Assembly (NCBI GenBank): GCA_050248955.1 | Contig: JBFWRK010000011.1 | Location: 103,128 to 167,127, forward strand | Direction of reading: 5' to 3' | Length of the DNA: 64,000 nucleotides | Source of the DNA: JBFWRK01 sp050248955 | Lineage (GTDB): Bacteria > Actinomycetota > Acidimicrobiia > Acidimicrobiales > Ilumatobacteraceae | Shown: positions 51,413 to 59,281 of the stretch, piece after piece | Numbering within the stretch: position 1 is the stretch's first letter | Layout of the letters: every line of letters begins with the position of its first letter | Program-made: the position numbers and the translations under genes | The notes under the pieces: model-generated | The model's database searches: none | The model's input: only the letters and a program-made list of their open reading frames with translations | What the model was told of the DNA's origin: nothing

Positions 51413-52347
51413 TTCAGCCCTCTGATGAACGGTCGGGCGAGCGCGGCCGGTTGGCGCACCCGCTTCGCGAACACGGCCATCGCGACGACCGTCACCACGT
51501 TCGGTGCCATCGCCAGGAAGGCCGGATCGATCGCGCTGTAGCCGAGCGACGGGATCGTCAGCACGAACGAGCCGACGAGACCGAACAGGATGCAGCCGCC
51601 GACCGTTCCCTTCAACGTCCACCCGCCGAAGATCACCGCGGCGATCGCGATGTAGCCGCGCCCGCCGATCAGCGAGTCCTCGAACCGGCCGGAGCGGGCG
51701 AACAGGAAGAAGCCGCCGCCGAGCCCGGCCGTGAGACCGGTGAGGTAGATGGTCTGGCGGCGGAGCTTGTTGACGTGCAAGCCCGACACGTCGGATGCGT
51801 TCGGGTCCTCGCCGATCGCCCTGACCTCGAGCCCCCACCTCGTCCGGTAGACGAGCCACCAGACAGCAGGGACGAGCGGGTACGCGAGGTAGAGCACCCA
51901 GGGCTGGTCGAACAGGGCCGGACCGACGAGCGGCACCTCGGCGAGCACCGGCACCTTCACGCGGCTGACGACGGCTGACTGCGGATCGATCTCGCTCGTG
52001 AGGAAGCCGACGACACCGAGCACGAGCACGTTGAGCACGAGCCCGACGACGAACTGATCGGCCGGGAGGCGGTGGCTCATGTTCGCCTGCACGGTCGCGA
52101 CGAGGAGCCCGGCGAGCGCGGCCATCGCGAGCGCGACCCACGTGGACCCGGAGAGGTCGACGCCGACCGCAGCCGCGAACGCGCCGCCGAGCATCATCGC
52201 CTCGAGCGAGATGTTGATCGTGCCCGCCTTCTCGGCGACCAGTTCGCCGGATGCGGCGAACAGCAGCACCACGGCAGCGATCATCGCGTTGCGGTACGCG
52301 CTCTCGTTCGTCGCGATGTCGAAGAGCGCCGACCAGAAGTCGCCCAT
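51409..52347 (-). CDS. ABC transporter permease, BMP/nucleoside type (second subunit)
   Basis: 312 aa with about eight membrane helices; COG1079-like partner of the larger permease. Key sequence: ELVAEKAGTINISLEAMMLGGAFAAAVGV (typical GxxNIGxEG region), QANMSHRLPADQFVVGLVLNVL, RAIGEDPNASDVSGLHVNKLR (EAA-like coupling loop) and RGYIAIAAVIFGGW. Start ATG overlaps the preceding permease stop (ATGA). Forms a heterodimeric channel with it. Family members import nucleosides or other small cyclic compounds. Confidence 0.92.
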   Translation of the reverse strand: MGDFWSALFDIATNESAYRNAMIAAVVLLFAASGELVAEKAGTINISLEAMMLGGAFAAAVGVDLSGSTWVALAMAALAGLLVATVQANMSHRLPADQFVVGLVLNVLVLGVVGFLTSEIDPQSAVVSRVKVPVLAEVPLVGPALFDQPWVLYLAYPLVPAVWWLVYRTRWGLEVRAIGEDPNASDVSGLHVNKLRRQTIYLTGLTAGLGGGFFLFARSGRFEDSLIGGRGYIAIAAVIFGGWTLKGTVGGCILFGLVGSFVLTIPSLGYSAIDPAFLAMAPNVVTVVAMAVFAKRVRQPAALARPFIRGLK

Positions 52348-53501
52348 CACACCCTCGAGCTCGTGGCGGAGAGCGCTCGGCGGCGCTCGCGGACGTAGAG
52401 GATCGCCGGGGGGAGCAGCATCGCGAGCACGAGCAGCCCCTGCACGACGTCCGAGATGCGGCCCGAGACACCGGTCGCGCGAAGGAACCCGGAGCCCGTG
52501 CGGAGGCTGCCGAAGACGAACGCGACGAAGATGAGCACGAGCACCCGTTGGCGGGCAACGAGCGCTGCGAGCAGGCCGGCGAAGCCGATCCCGGCGCCGA
52601 AGTTCGCGACGAGCTGGTAGTTGCCGAAGTCGCCCCCGGCGAGCATCGCGCCGCCGGCGAGACCGGCGAACCCGCCGGACACCAGCATCGCCCCGATGCC
52701 GTAGCGCTGCTCCGAGACGCCGGCGCGGCGTGCGGTCCTCGGGTTGCGGCCGAGCATCCGCAACCGGAAGCCGACCACCGACCGGTTGAGCACGATCCAG
52801 AGCAGGATCGCGAGGGCAAGGCCGAGCACGACGCTCAGCGGGAACTCGTTACCGAACAACGTCACGCGCGGGATCCGTGCATCGGCGTCGAGTGGCTCGC
52901 TCACCTGGTTCCGGTTCGCTCGGCCGGCTGCCGGCGCGAGCAGGAGGAACCGGTTGCGCAACCCCCACCCCATGAGGTTCGCCGCGATCGTGCCCATCAA
53001 CAGGGTGCTGAGCACTTCCGGGACGTTGCGCGTGTAGCGCAGCACGCCGGCGATGCCCGCCCAGATCGCACCGCCGAACACCCCGAACAGGAGCGTCACG
53101 ACGAGCACGAACGGACCCGGTCCGCCGATCCGGGCGGCGATGTACGCGGCGAAGCTGGCGCCGATCACCAGCTGGCCTTCCTGGCCGATGTTGACCAAGC
53201 CGGCTCGTCCGCTGACGATCGTGCCGAGCGCGACGAGCAGGATCGGCGCGCTCACGCCGAGGGTCAACCCCCACCTGCCCGACTTGCGGATGCTGCCGTC
53301 CAGCATGGCCGTGTACACGTTGCTCCACGATCCGCCGGTCGCGGCGACGAGCAGCGCGGCGAGCGCCAACGCGACGCCGATGCAGATCACGTAGAGCAGG
53401 ACGACCTCGGACGTGACACCGAACCGCGATCGCTGCAGTGCTGCCGCGGCGACCTCTTCGGACTCCGCATCGGTGACGATGTGTTCGCCGACGTCACTCA
53501 C
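52347..53501 (-). CDS. ABC transporter permease, BMP/nucleoside type (first subunit)
   Basis: 384 aa, COG4603-like; about nine helices. SGRAGLVNIGQEGQLVIGASFAAYI (family signature), VPEVLSTLLMGTIAANLMGW, RMLGRNPRTARRAGVSEQRYGIG as the coupling loop, and FGAGIGFAGLLAALVARQRV near the C-terminal end. Starts at GTG overlapping the ATPase stop by four bases. The order ATPase, permease 1, permease 2 behind the lipoprotein is standard for this importer class. Confidence 0.93.
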   Translation of the reverse strand: MSDVGEHIVTDAESEEVAAAALQRSRFGVTSEVVLLYVICIGVALALAALLVAATGGSWSNVYTAMLDGSIRKSGRWGLTLGVSAPILLVALGTIVSGRAGLVNIGQEGQLVIGASFAAYIAARIGGPGPFVLVVTLLFGVFGGAIWAGIAGVLRYTRNVPEVLSTLLMGTIAANLMGWGLRNRFLLLAPAAGRANRNQVSEPLDADARIPRVTLFGNEFPLSVVLGLALAILLWIVLNRSVVGFRLRMLGRNPRTARRAGVSEQRYGIGAMLVSGGFAGLAGGAMLAGGDFGNYQLVANFGAGIGFAGLLAALVARQRVLVLIFVAFVFGSLRTGSGFLRATGVSGRISDVVQGLLVLAMLLPPAILYVRERRRALSATSSRV

Positions 53502-55117
53502 GGGGCGGAACCGGCCGCGGCGGTCGCGCCGCCCATCAGCATGCCGAGGCGGTCGAGGTCGACCGCGCCGCGGCGCATCTCGCCGACGATCCGGCCGCTC
53601 GAGATCACGACGATCCGGTCGGACAGGTCGAGGATCTCCTCGAGCTCGGTCGAGATCAGCAGCACGGCGACCCCTGCATCGGCGACATCCCGCAGCCGCG
53701 ACGACATGTACTCGATCGCGCCGACATCGAGGCCTCGTGTCGGCTGTGCGGCCACGAGGACACGTGGTGAGTGCGACAGCTCCCGTGCGAGGACGACGCG
53801 TTGCTGGTTGCCACCGGACAACGACCACATCGGCGCCTCCGGACCGATGCAGCTCACCGCGTACCGGCTGATCAGGTCGGCGGCCTGCCGATGCATCCGC
53901 CGCCGGTCCATCAGCCCGCGGCGAGCCACGCGCTCCGGCTCGGCGATGAACAGGTTCTCGGCGACGCTGAAGTCGAGGACGCAGCCGGAGTCGTGGCGGT
54001 CCTCGGGGATCACCGCGACGCCGGCGGACGCCATCGCGCCCGCTCGGCCGGTCACGACCTCGACACCCTCCACCTCGACGCGGCCGGAGTCGAGCGCGCG
54101 GAGGCTCGACAGGACGTCGCCGAGCACGCGTTGACCGTTGCCTTCGACGCCGGCGACGCCGACGATCTCCCCGGCGTGGACATCGAGCGAGAGCGCGTCG
54201 ATCAGGTTGCGGCCGTCCCGTCCGCGCAACGAGGCGTCGACGATCCGCAGCGCGGGGACGAGCCCCTGCGTGCGTTGGTCTGCCACGGTTGCCGCAGTTG
54301 CCGCCGCTGACGCGACCTCGGCATCGACGACGCCGAACGCCGAGTGCTCGCCGCGCAGCGAGACCTCGCGGCCGACCATCGCTCGGGCGAGCGAGGCGGC
54401 GTCGCTCGACGACGTCGTGCGGGTCTCGACGACGCGACCGTCGCGCATGATGGTTACCTCGTCGGTCGCCGACAGCACCTCGGGCAGCTTGTGGCTGACG
54501 AGCGCGACCGCCTTGCCGTCGTCCTCGACGACGCGCCGGAGCGCGCCGAACAGGAACTCGGACTCCGCCGGCGACAGCACGGAGGTGGGCTCGTCGAAGA
54601 CGAGCACCTCGGGGTCGCGACGGAGGCACTTGATGATCTCCACCCGCTGGCGCATGCCGGCCGGCAGATCGGCGATGCGGTCGTCGGGATCGATCTGCAG
54701 GCCGTACTGCTCGCTGATCTGCCCGACGCGCTCACGCACGTGGCGGGGGTCGAGACGGCCGATGTCGCCGAGCGCGACGTTCTCCCACACGGTGAGCGCC
54801 TCGACGAGGCTGAAGTGCTGGTGCACCATGGCGATGCCGTGCTCGGCGGCATCGATCGGATCGACGATCTGCACGGGGACACCGTTCAACCGGATCTGGC
54901 CGGCATCCGGCAGGACCAGGCCGATCAGCACCTTCATCAGCGTCGACTTGCCGGCGCCGTTCTCGCCGAGGATCCCGTGGATCCGGCCGCGATGGAGTGC
55001 CAGATCGACGCGGTCGCACGCCGTGACCCGACCGAAGCGCTTGGTGATCCCGACCAGTTCGACCGCGGGCGGGGGAGGGGATCCCCCGCCCGCCTCGCTC
55101 TCGCGCGGTGATGTCAT
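53498..55117 (-). CDS. ABC transporter ATP-binding protein, BMP/nucleoside type
   Basis: 539-aa ATPase with two nucleotide-binding domains (COG3845-like). NBD1: Walker A GENGAGKST (about 50), signature-like LPAGMRQRVEI, Walker B VLVFDEPTS. NBD2: degenerate Walker A GVEGNGQ, intact signature WSLSGGNQQRVVLARE and AAQPTRGLDVGAIE, the specific mark of this class. NBD2 lacks the P-loop lysine as usual. Between them is VSHKLPEVLSATDEVTIMRDG. Ten bases after the lipoprotein gene. Confidence 0.94.
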   Translation of the reverse strand: MTSPRESEAGGGSPPPPAVELVGITKRFGRVTACDRVDLALHRGRIHGILGENGAGKSTLMKVLIGLVLPDAGQIRLNGVPVQIVDPIDAAEHGIAMVHQHFSLVEALTVWENVALGDIGRLDPRHVRERVGQISEQYGLQIDPDDRIADLPAGMRQRVEIIKCLRRDPEVLVFDEPTSVLSPAESEFLFGALRRVVEDDGKAVALVSHKLPEVLSATDEVTIMRDGRVVETRTTSSSDAASLARAMVGREVSLRGEHSAFGVVDAEVASAAATAATVADQRTQGLVPALRIVDASLRGRDGRNLIDALSLDVHAGEIVGVAGVEGNGQRVLGDVLSSLRALDSGRVEVEGVEVVTGRAGAMASAGVAVIPEDRHDSGCVLDFSVAENLFIAEPERVARRGLMDRRRMHRQAADLISRYAVSCIGPEAPMWSLSGGNQQRVVLARELSHSPRVLVAAQPTRGLDVGAIEYMSSRLRDVADAGVAVLLISTELEEILDLSDRIVVISSGRIVGEMRRGAVDLDRLGMLMGGATAAAGSAP

Positions 55118-55127
55118 GGACCGACGG

Positions 55128-56315
55128 TCACCCCTCGGCGAACGCCTCGGCGGCGATGGCCCCGAACTGCTCGGCGAAGTCGCCGGCGGCGATCTGGGCG
55201 TACACGTCGTCCATCGCCTGCTGCTGCTCAGGGGTCGGATCGCAGATGACGGCGCCCGGCTCGGGGTCGATGCCGACCTTGAACGCCTTGGTGTCGCCCT
55301 CCTTGAAGGAGCCGTCGATGATGTCGGCGATGACCGCACGGACGTAGTCCCCGCCGTCGAACTTCACCATGATGTCGTAGTCGAGCTCCTCGTCCGGTCC
55401 GCAGACCGTCGACGAACCCGCGCTCATCGTGATCAGCCCGGCTTCGTTGGCCGCCTGCACGACGGGCCGGTGGGCGCCGCCGAGGTACGGGTAGACGGCG
55501 TCGGCGCCGTTGTCGACCGCGGTCTGCAGCGCCGCGGTGGCGTTGGCCGTGTTGTCGAAGTCGAACGGGAAGTCGCCGGTCGGCACGTAGGTCATCGTGT
55601 ACGCCTCGTCGACCGCCTGCAGGCCGAGCTCGAACGACATGTAGGCCTGCTTCTCGAAGCCGAGGTCGCAGCACCCGATGAACGAGACCGCGTCGCCGCC
55701 CGCGTCCTGGAGGAGCAGACCCGTGGCGTAGCCGGCGGTGTAGCTGATCTCGGCGCCGTCGTCCGTGCTCTGCGCCAGGCCCGGGTCCTCGGGGAAGCCG
55801 GCGCCGCAGTTGCAGTACCAGAAGATCTCCGGGTAGTCGGCGACGAGCTGCGGCAGCGGCTCGGCGATCTCGGATGCACCGACGATGATCACGTCGACGT
55901 CCTGCTGCGCCAGGTCGGCGATCGCCGTGGCGGCATCAGCGGCCTGGATGTTGTCCACGACGATCGGCTCGCCGAAGCCGTTCTCCTCGGACAGCGTCTT
56001 CGCCGCATCGACGACGGCCTGGTAGTACGCGCCGTCGTCGGCAGGACCGGCTGCGGCGATGCCGAACACCACCGTGCCGTCGCCGTTCGTGTCGAGCGCC
56101 TGGTCCTCCCCTGCGGCGGCGGTGTCGTCGGACGCCGCTGCGGTCGTCTCGGCGGCCGCCGCGGTGGTCTCGCTGCCCGCTGCCGCGGTGGTCTCTACGG
56201 CGGCGTCGGTGCCCGATGTGGCGTCGGTGCCCGAGTCGTCGTCGTCGCCGCACGCAGCGGCGAGCAACGTCAGTATCGCCAGGCCGGCGAGCAGCCGGTT
56301 GGGTCGCTTCCTCAT
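55128..56315 (-). CDS. BMP-family substrate-binding lipoprotein
   Basis: 395 aa. Signal peptide MRKRPNRLLAGLAILTLL with lipobox LAAAC (Cys about residue 22), then a 45-residue Thr/Ala-rich spacer (TTAAAGSETTAAAAETT). The domain fits basic-membrane-protein (Med/PnrA) receptors: VFGIAAAGPADDGAYYQAVVDA, IVVGASEIAEPLPQLVADYP, YTAGYATGLLLQDAGGDAVSFIG, ADAVYPYLGGAHRPVVQAAN. Known relatives bind purine nucleosides or other small cyclic compounds. A strong AAGGGGAG site precedes the ATG. First gene of operon B; the perfect operator lies 34 nt upstream of the start codon. Confidence 0.93.
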   Translation of the reverse strand: MRKRPNRLLAGLAILTLLAAACGDDDDSGTDATSGTDAAVETTAAAGSETTAAAAETTAAASDDTAAAGEDQALDTNGDGTVVFGIAAAGPADDGAYYQAVVDAAKTLSEENGFGEPIVVDNIQAADAATAIADLAQQDVDVIIVGASEIAEPLPQLVADYPEIFWYCNCGAGFPEDPGLAQSTDDGAEISYTAGYATGLLLQDAGGDAVSFIGCCDLGFEKQAYMSFELGLQAVDEAYTMTYVPTGDFPFDFDNTANATAALQTAVDNGADAVYPYLGGAHRPVVQAANEAGLITMSAGSSTVCGPDEELDYDIMVKFDGGDYVRAVIADIIDGSFKEGDTKAFKVGIDPEPGAVICDPTPEQQQAMDDVYAQIAAGDFAEQFGAIAAEAFAEG

Positions 56316-56349
56316 GGTGCTGGTTCTCCCCTTGGGTGCGGTCGGACTG

Positions 56350-56362
56350 ATGGTCAGACCAT
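56350..56362. promoter_or_regulatory. GntR operator ATGGTCAGACCAT before the importer operon
   Basis: Perfect 13-bp palindrome between the end of the operon A Rieske gene and the lipoprotein start. Identical to the site at 32914-32926. It lies at the expected promoter of operon B on the minus strand, so repression would shut the importer, oxidoreductase and Rieske genes together. Confidence 0.75.
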
Positions 56363-56373
56363 TTCGGTGGAAT

Positions 56374-57573
56374 TTAGGCGATCTGGCGAGGCGCCGTGAC
56401 CGTTCTCGTCGGCCACTGCCTGCGGTAGCGCTGGACGAGCCAGCGGTTGAACTGCACGTGGCTCTCTTCTTGCCACGAGTACCGGCCGCGAGGTGCGAAC
56501 CGGGAATGAAGACCGCGTTGCACCTTCGTCGTGGCGTCCTGGTCCTGGCGGACGAAGACCTGGACGCCGGCATCGGAGAGCGCCAGCTTGTGCTCGAACA
56601 ACGGGTCCTCGAGCGCCGACGGGTCGAACAGGTACCCGATCTCGACGTCGATCGTGCCGGCCGACTTCGGCCGCACGAGGAAGAAGAAGCACTGGTCCGG
56701 CGCGGTGCCGAAGCAGAGCGTCGGCGGGATCAGCGCGAAGGTCGAGCGGGTGCGCTCCTCGTCGGTGAGCCGCGGGAACACCGGCATGATCGTGCGGTGG
56801 GTCGCGTTGAACCCACCGTCGATGTGCGTGTAGCCGGCGGTGCGGAAGATCACGTTCGAGCGATCGTCCCAGTCGGCGGGGAAGGCAGAGTTCGCGCTCG
56901 GGCAGAAGTCCTGCACGAACTGGTGGAGCCGGTTCGCGTGGTAGCCGTCGTTGAAGTTCTCGAACATCACCTTCCAGTTCCACGGCAGGTCCGTGAGCGT
57001 GAAGGTGGACGGACACACGGCGGTGTCGAGGTCGTAGTTCGCGAGGTACGGCTCGTAGCTCGCGAGCGTTGGTGCGAGCGGCGCCGCCGACGGGTCCATG
57101 TTCACGAAGACGAACCCTGCCCAGAGCTCGACCTGCAGCGACGGTAGGCCGCTCGCCTTCTTGTCGAACCCCTCGGTGCGCTCCATCGCGGGCGCACCGA
57201 GCAGGCGGCCGTCGAGGGCGTAGTTCCAGTGGTGGTACGGGCACTTGAAGGTGGACGTCGTGCCGCTGCCGTCGCAGACCTGCATCGCGCGGTGCTGGCA
57301 GACCGCGGACAGGCAGTTGACCGAGCCGTCCTTGTCGCGCACGACGATCAGCGGCTCGTCGGCGATGACGACGGTGAACCAGTCGCCCGGCTGCGGGATG
57401 CGATCGGCCCGGCCCACGCACAACCACTCGTGTGCGTAGAGCGCGTCCTTCTCGAACGCGAGGAACTCGTCGGACGTGTACAGCTCGGCCGGCAGGGTGC
57501 GGGCCGTGGCGACGGGCTCGGTGGAGTCGGCGAGGGTCGCCAACAAGGCATCGGTGAAGATCGTGTCGGTCAC
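56374..57573 (-). CDS. Rieske non-heme iron oxygenase, alpha subunit
   Basis: 399 aa. Rieske site CQHRAMQVCDGS and FKCPYHHWNYALDGRL (about residues 85-115), iron site FENFNDGYHANRLHQFVQD. Opening LYTSDEFLAFEKDALYAHEWLCVGRADRIPQPGDW is characteristic of the family. It differs strongly from the alpha subunit at 49151, so the two presumably act on successive intermediates. GTG start with AAGGAG ahead and a four-base overlap with the tiny upstream reading frame. Last gene of operon A. No ferredoxin or reductase gene is in the window. Confidence 0.93.
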   Translation of the reverse strand: MTDTIFTDALLATLADSTEPVATARTLPAELYTSDEFLAFEKDALYAHEWLCVGRADRIPQPGDWFTVVIADEPLIVVRDKDGSVNCLSAVCQHRAMQVCDGSGTTSTFKCPYHHWNYALDGRLLGAPAMERTEGFDKKASGLPSLQVELWAGFVFVNMDPSAAPLAPTLASYEPYLANYDLDTAVCPSTFTLTDLPWNWKVMFENFNDGYHANRLHQFVQDFCPSANSAFPADWDDRSNVIFRTAGYTHIDGGFNATHRTIMPVFPRLTDEERTRSTFALIPPTLCFGTAPDQCFFFLVRPKSAGTIDVEIGYLFDPSALEDPLFEHKLALSDAGVQVFVRQDQDATTKVQRGLHSRFAPRGRYSWQEESHVQFNRWLVQRYRRQWPTRTVTAPRQIA

Positions 57574-57671
57574 GTCGTCTCCTTCGGCTGGAGCAGGAAC
57601 TTGCGGATCGTGCCGACGCTGGTGCGCGGCAGCTCGTCGAGGAAGGTGATCGCGTCCGGCCAGCCACTCAT
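57570..57671 (-). pseudogene. 33-codon remnant of an acyl-CoA ligase C-terminus
   Basis: The frame MSGWPDAITFLDELPRTSVGTIRKFLLQPKETT matches only the last 30 residues of AMP-forming acyl-CoA synthetases (the PD-ITFLDELPRTSVG-IRK segment). It fits exactly between HyuB, 2 bases away, and the Rieske gene, which it overlaps as GTGA. The simplest explanation is a ligase gene almost wholly deleted while the reading frame linking HyuB and Rieske translation was kept. It may still be translated as a coupling peptide. Confidence 0.6.
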
Positions 57672-57673
57672 GG

Positions 57674-59281
57674 TCAGCCCGTCGGTGCGGCAGGTCGCGC
57701 CGCTCCGTAACCGCCGCCCCCGGGGAGGTCGAGGCGCACGATGTCGTCCGGTTGCAGGGTGACCCGTGCCTGGGTGGTGACGGGATCGCCGTTGATGCTG
57801 AAGCGCCCCGCGGCGCCCGGCTCGCCGCCGAAGATGCCCTCCGGCGCATGGGCCAGCCGGCTCGTGACGGCGTTGAGCTGCCACGGGCGGGTGGTGTCGA
57901 CGCTGAACTCGATCGTCTGGCCGAGCCCACCGGTCTGCGCCCCCGAACCTCCCGAGCCGGGCCGCAGCGCCTTCCTCCGGAACCGGATCGGGGCGGAGGC
58001 TTCGACCACCTCGATCGGCACGGCGGCGACACCGGTCGGATACGAGCACGCGTCGAGCCCCGGCTTGGTCGCACGGGCACCGACACCACCCGCATACGTG
58101 AACATCGCAGTGATGAACGGGCTGCCGTCGTCGTGGTTGCCGTTGACCTGCATGGTCCACACGGCTCCGGAGCCCTCGGCCATCGCGTGCTCCGGCTCGA
58201 TCTGCGCGAGCGCCTTCAACAGCGCGTTCGGCAGGAACATCCCGACGACGTGACGGGCGGTGCCGGGCTGCGGTCGGATCGCGTTGACGATGGTGCCCTC
58301 GGGCGCCTCGACCTTGATCGGCGCGAGGCTGCCGTGGTTGTTCGGGATGTCCGGGTTCAACACGGAGCGCACGGTGAACGTCGTGTAGGCGTGCGTGTAG
58401 TTCTTCACGACGTTGATGCCCCACGGGCTTGCGGGGGAGCTGCCCTCGTAGTCGACGGTGATCTCCCCGGCCTCGGCATCGACGGTCACCGCGCAGACGA
58501 TGTCGATGCGGCTGCCGTCCGCGAGATCGAGCACAGCCGAGGACGAGTACGTGCCGGCGGGGAGCATGCGGATCGATGCCCTCGTCGCGGCCTCGGACCG
58601 CCCGATGATCTCGTCGGCGAGCGCTTCGATGTCGTCGAGGCCGTGCTGGTCGCACAACGTCGTCAACCGCTGCGCGCCGACGGCGCCGGATGCCATCTGA
58701 GCGTGCAGATCGCCGGCCATGTGATCGGGCTGGCGCACGTTCGAGAGGATGAACTTCCAGACGTCCTCGTTGCGCTCGCTGAGCACGCGACCCTCGGCGT
58801 CGATGCGGCCGCGCATGAGGCGGCAGATCGGGATCCACAGCCCTTCCTCGAAGCAGTCGCGCCCGCCGGCGCCGATCCCGTAGCCACCGACGTCGGTGTG
58901 GTGGATGGTCGATCCGAAGAAGGCGATGATCCGACCGTGGCGCCACGCGGGCACGAGCACGGTCACGTCGAGCAGCTGGCCCGCTGTCTTGTACGGGTCG
59001 TTGGTGATCAAAACGTCACCTGGCTCGAGCGACTCGAGCGGGTACTCGGCGAGGATGTTCGTGACACCGATCGCGAGCGAGTTGATGTGACCGGGTGTGC
59101 CCGTCACCGCCTGGGCGACCATCCGCCCGCGACGATCGAACACGGCGTTGGCGAGGTCGCCCGCCTCCCGGACGATCGGGCTGAACGCGGCGCGCTGCAG
59201 CGCTCGCGCCTGCTCGTTCACGGTGGCGATCAACGACTGCCACAAGATCTCGAGCTCGACGGGATCGAAGGTCGTGCTCAA
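57674..59281 (-). CDS. hydantoinase/oxoprolinase B subunit
   Basis: HyuB family, 535 aa; with HyuA forms ATP-dependent N-methylhydantoinase, 5-oxoprolinase or acetophenone/acetone carboxylase-type enzymes. Family sequence: DPVELEILWQSLIATVNEQARALQRAAFSPIVREAGD, GHINSLAIGVTNILAEYP, GDVLITNDPYKTAGQLLDVTVLVPAW and IIAFFGSTIHHTDVGG with the likely metal His pair. TTG start overlaps the HyuA stop by four bases. C-terminal LDLPGGGGYG is the usual ending. Substrate open: hydantoin-like rings or aryl-ketone chemistry both fit. Confidence 0.92.
   Translation of the reverse strand: MSTTFDPVELEILWQSLIATVNEQARALQRAAFSPIVREAGDLANAVFDRRGRMVAQAVTGTPGHINSLAIGVTNILAEYPLESLEPGDVLITNDPYKTAGQLLDVTVLVPAWRHGRIIAFFGSTIHHTDVGGYGIGAGGRDCFEEGLWIPICRLMRGRIDAEGRVLSERNEDVWKFILSNVRQPDHMAGDLHAQMASGAVGAQRLTTLCDQHGLDDIEALADEIIGRSEAATRASIRMLPAGTYSSSAVLDLADGSRIDIVCAVTVDAEAGEITVDYEGSSPASPWGINVVKNYTHAYTTFTVRSVLNPDIPNNHGSLAPIKVEAPEGTIVNAIRPQPGTARHVVGMFLPNALLKALAQIEPEHAMAEGSGAVWTMQVNGNHDDGSPFITAMFTYAGGVGARATKPGLDACSYPTGVAAVPIEVVEASAPIRFRRKALRPGSGGSGAQTGGLGQTIEFSVDTTRPWQLNAVTSRLAHAPEGIFGGEPGAAGRFSINGDPVTTQARVTLQPDDIVRLDLPGGGGYGAARPAAPTG

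Noticed and set aside
56395..56410. A plus-strand gene opposite the Rieske gene end
   Set aside because: Long plus-strand frames here are Arg-rich mirror frames of the Rieske gene without ribosome sites.
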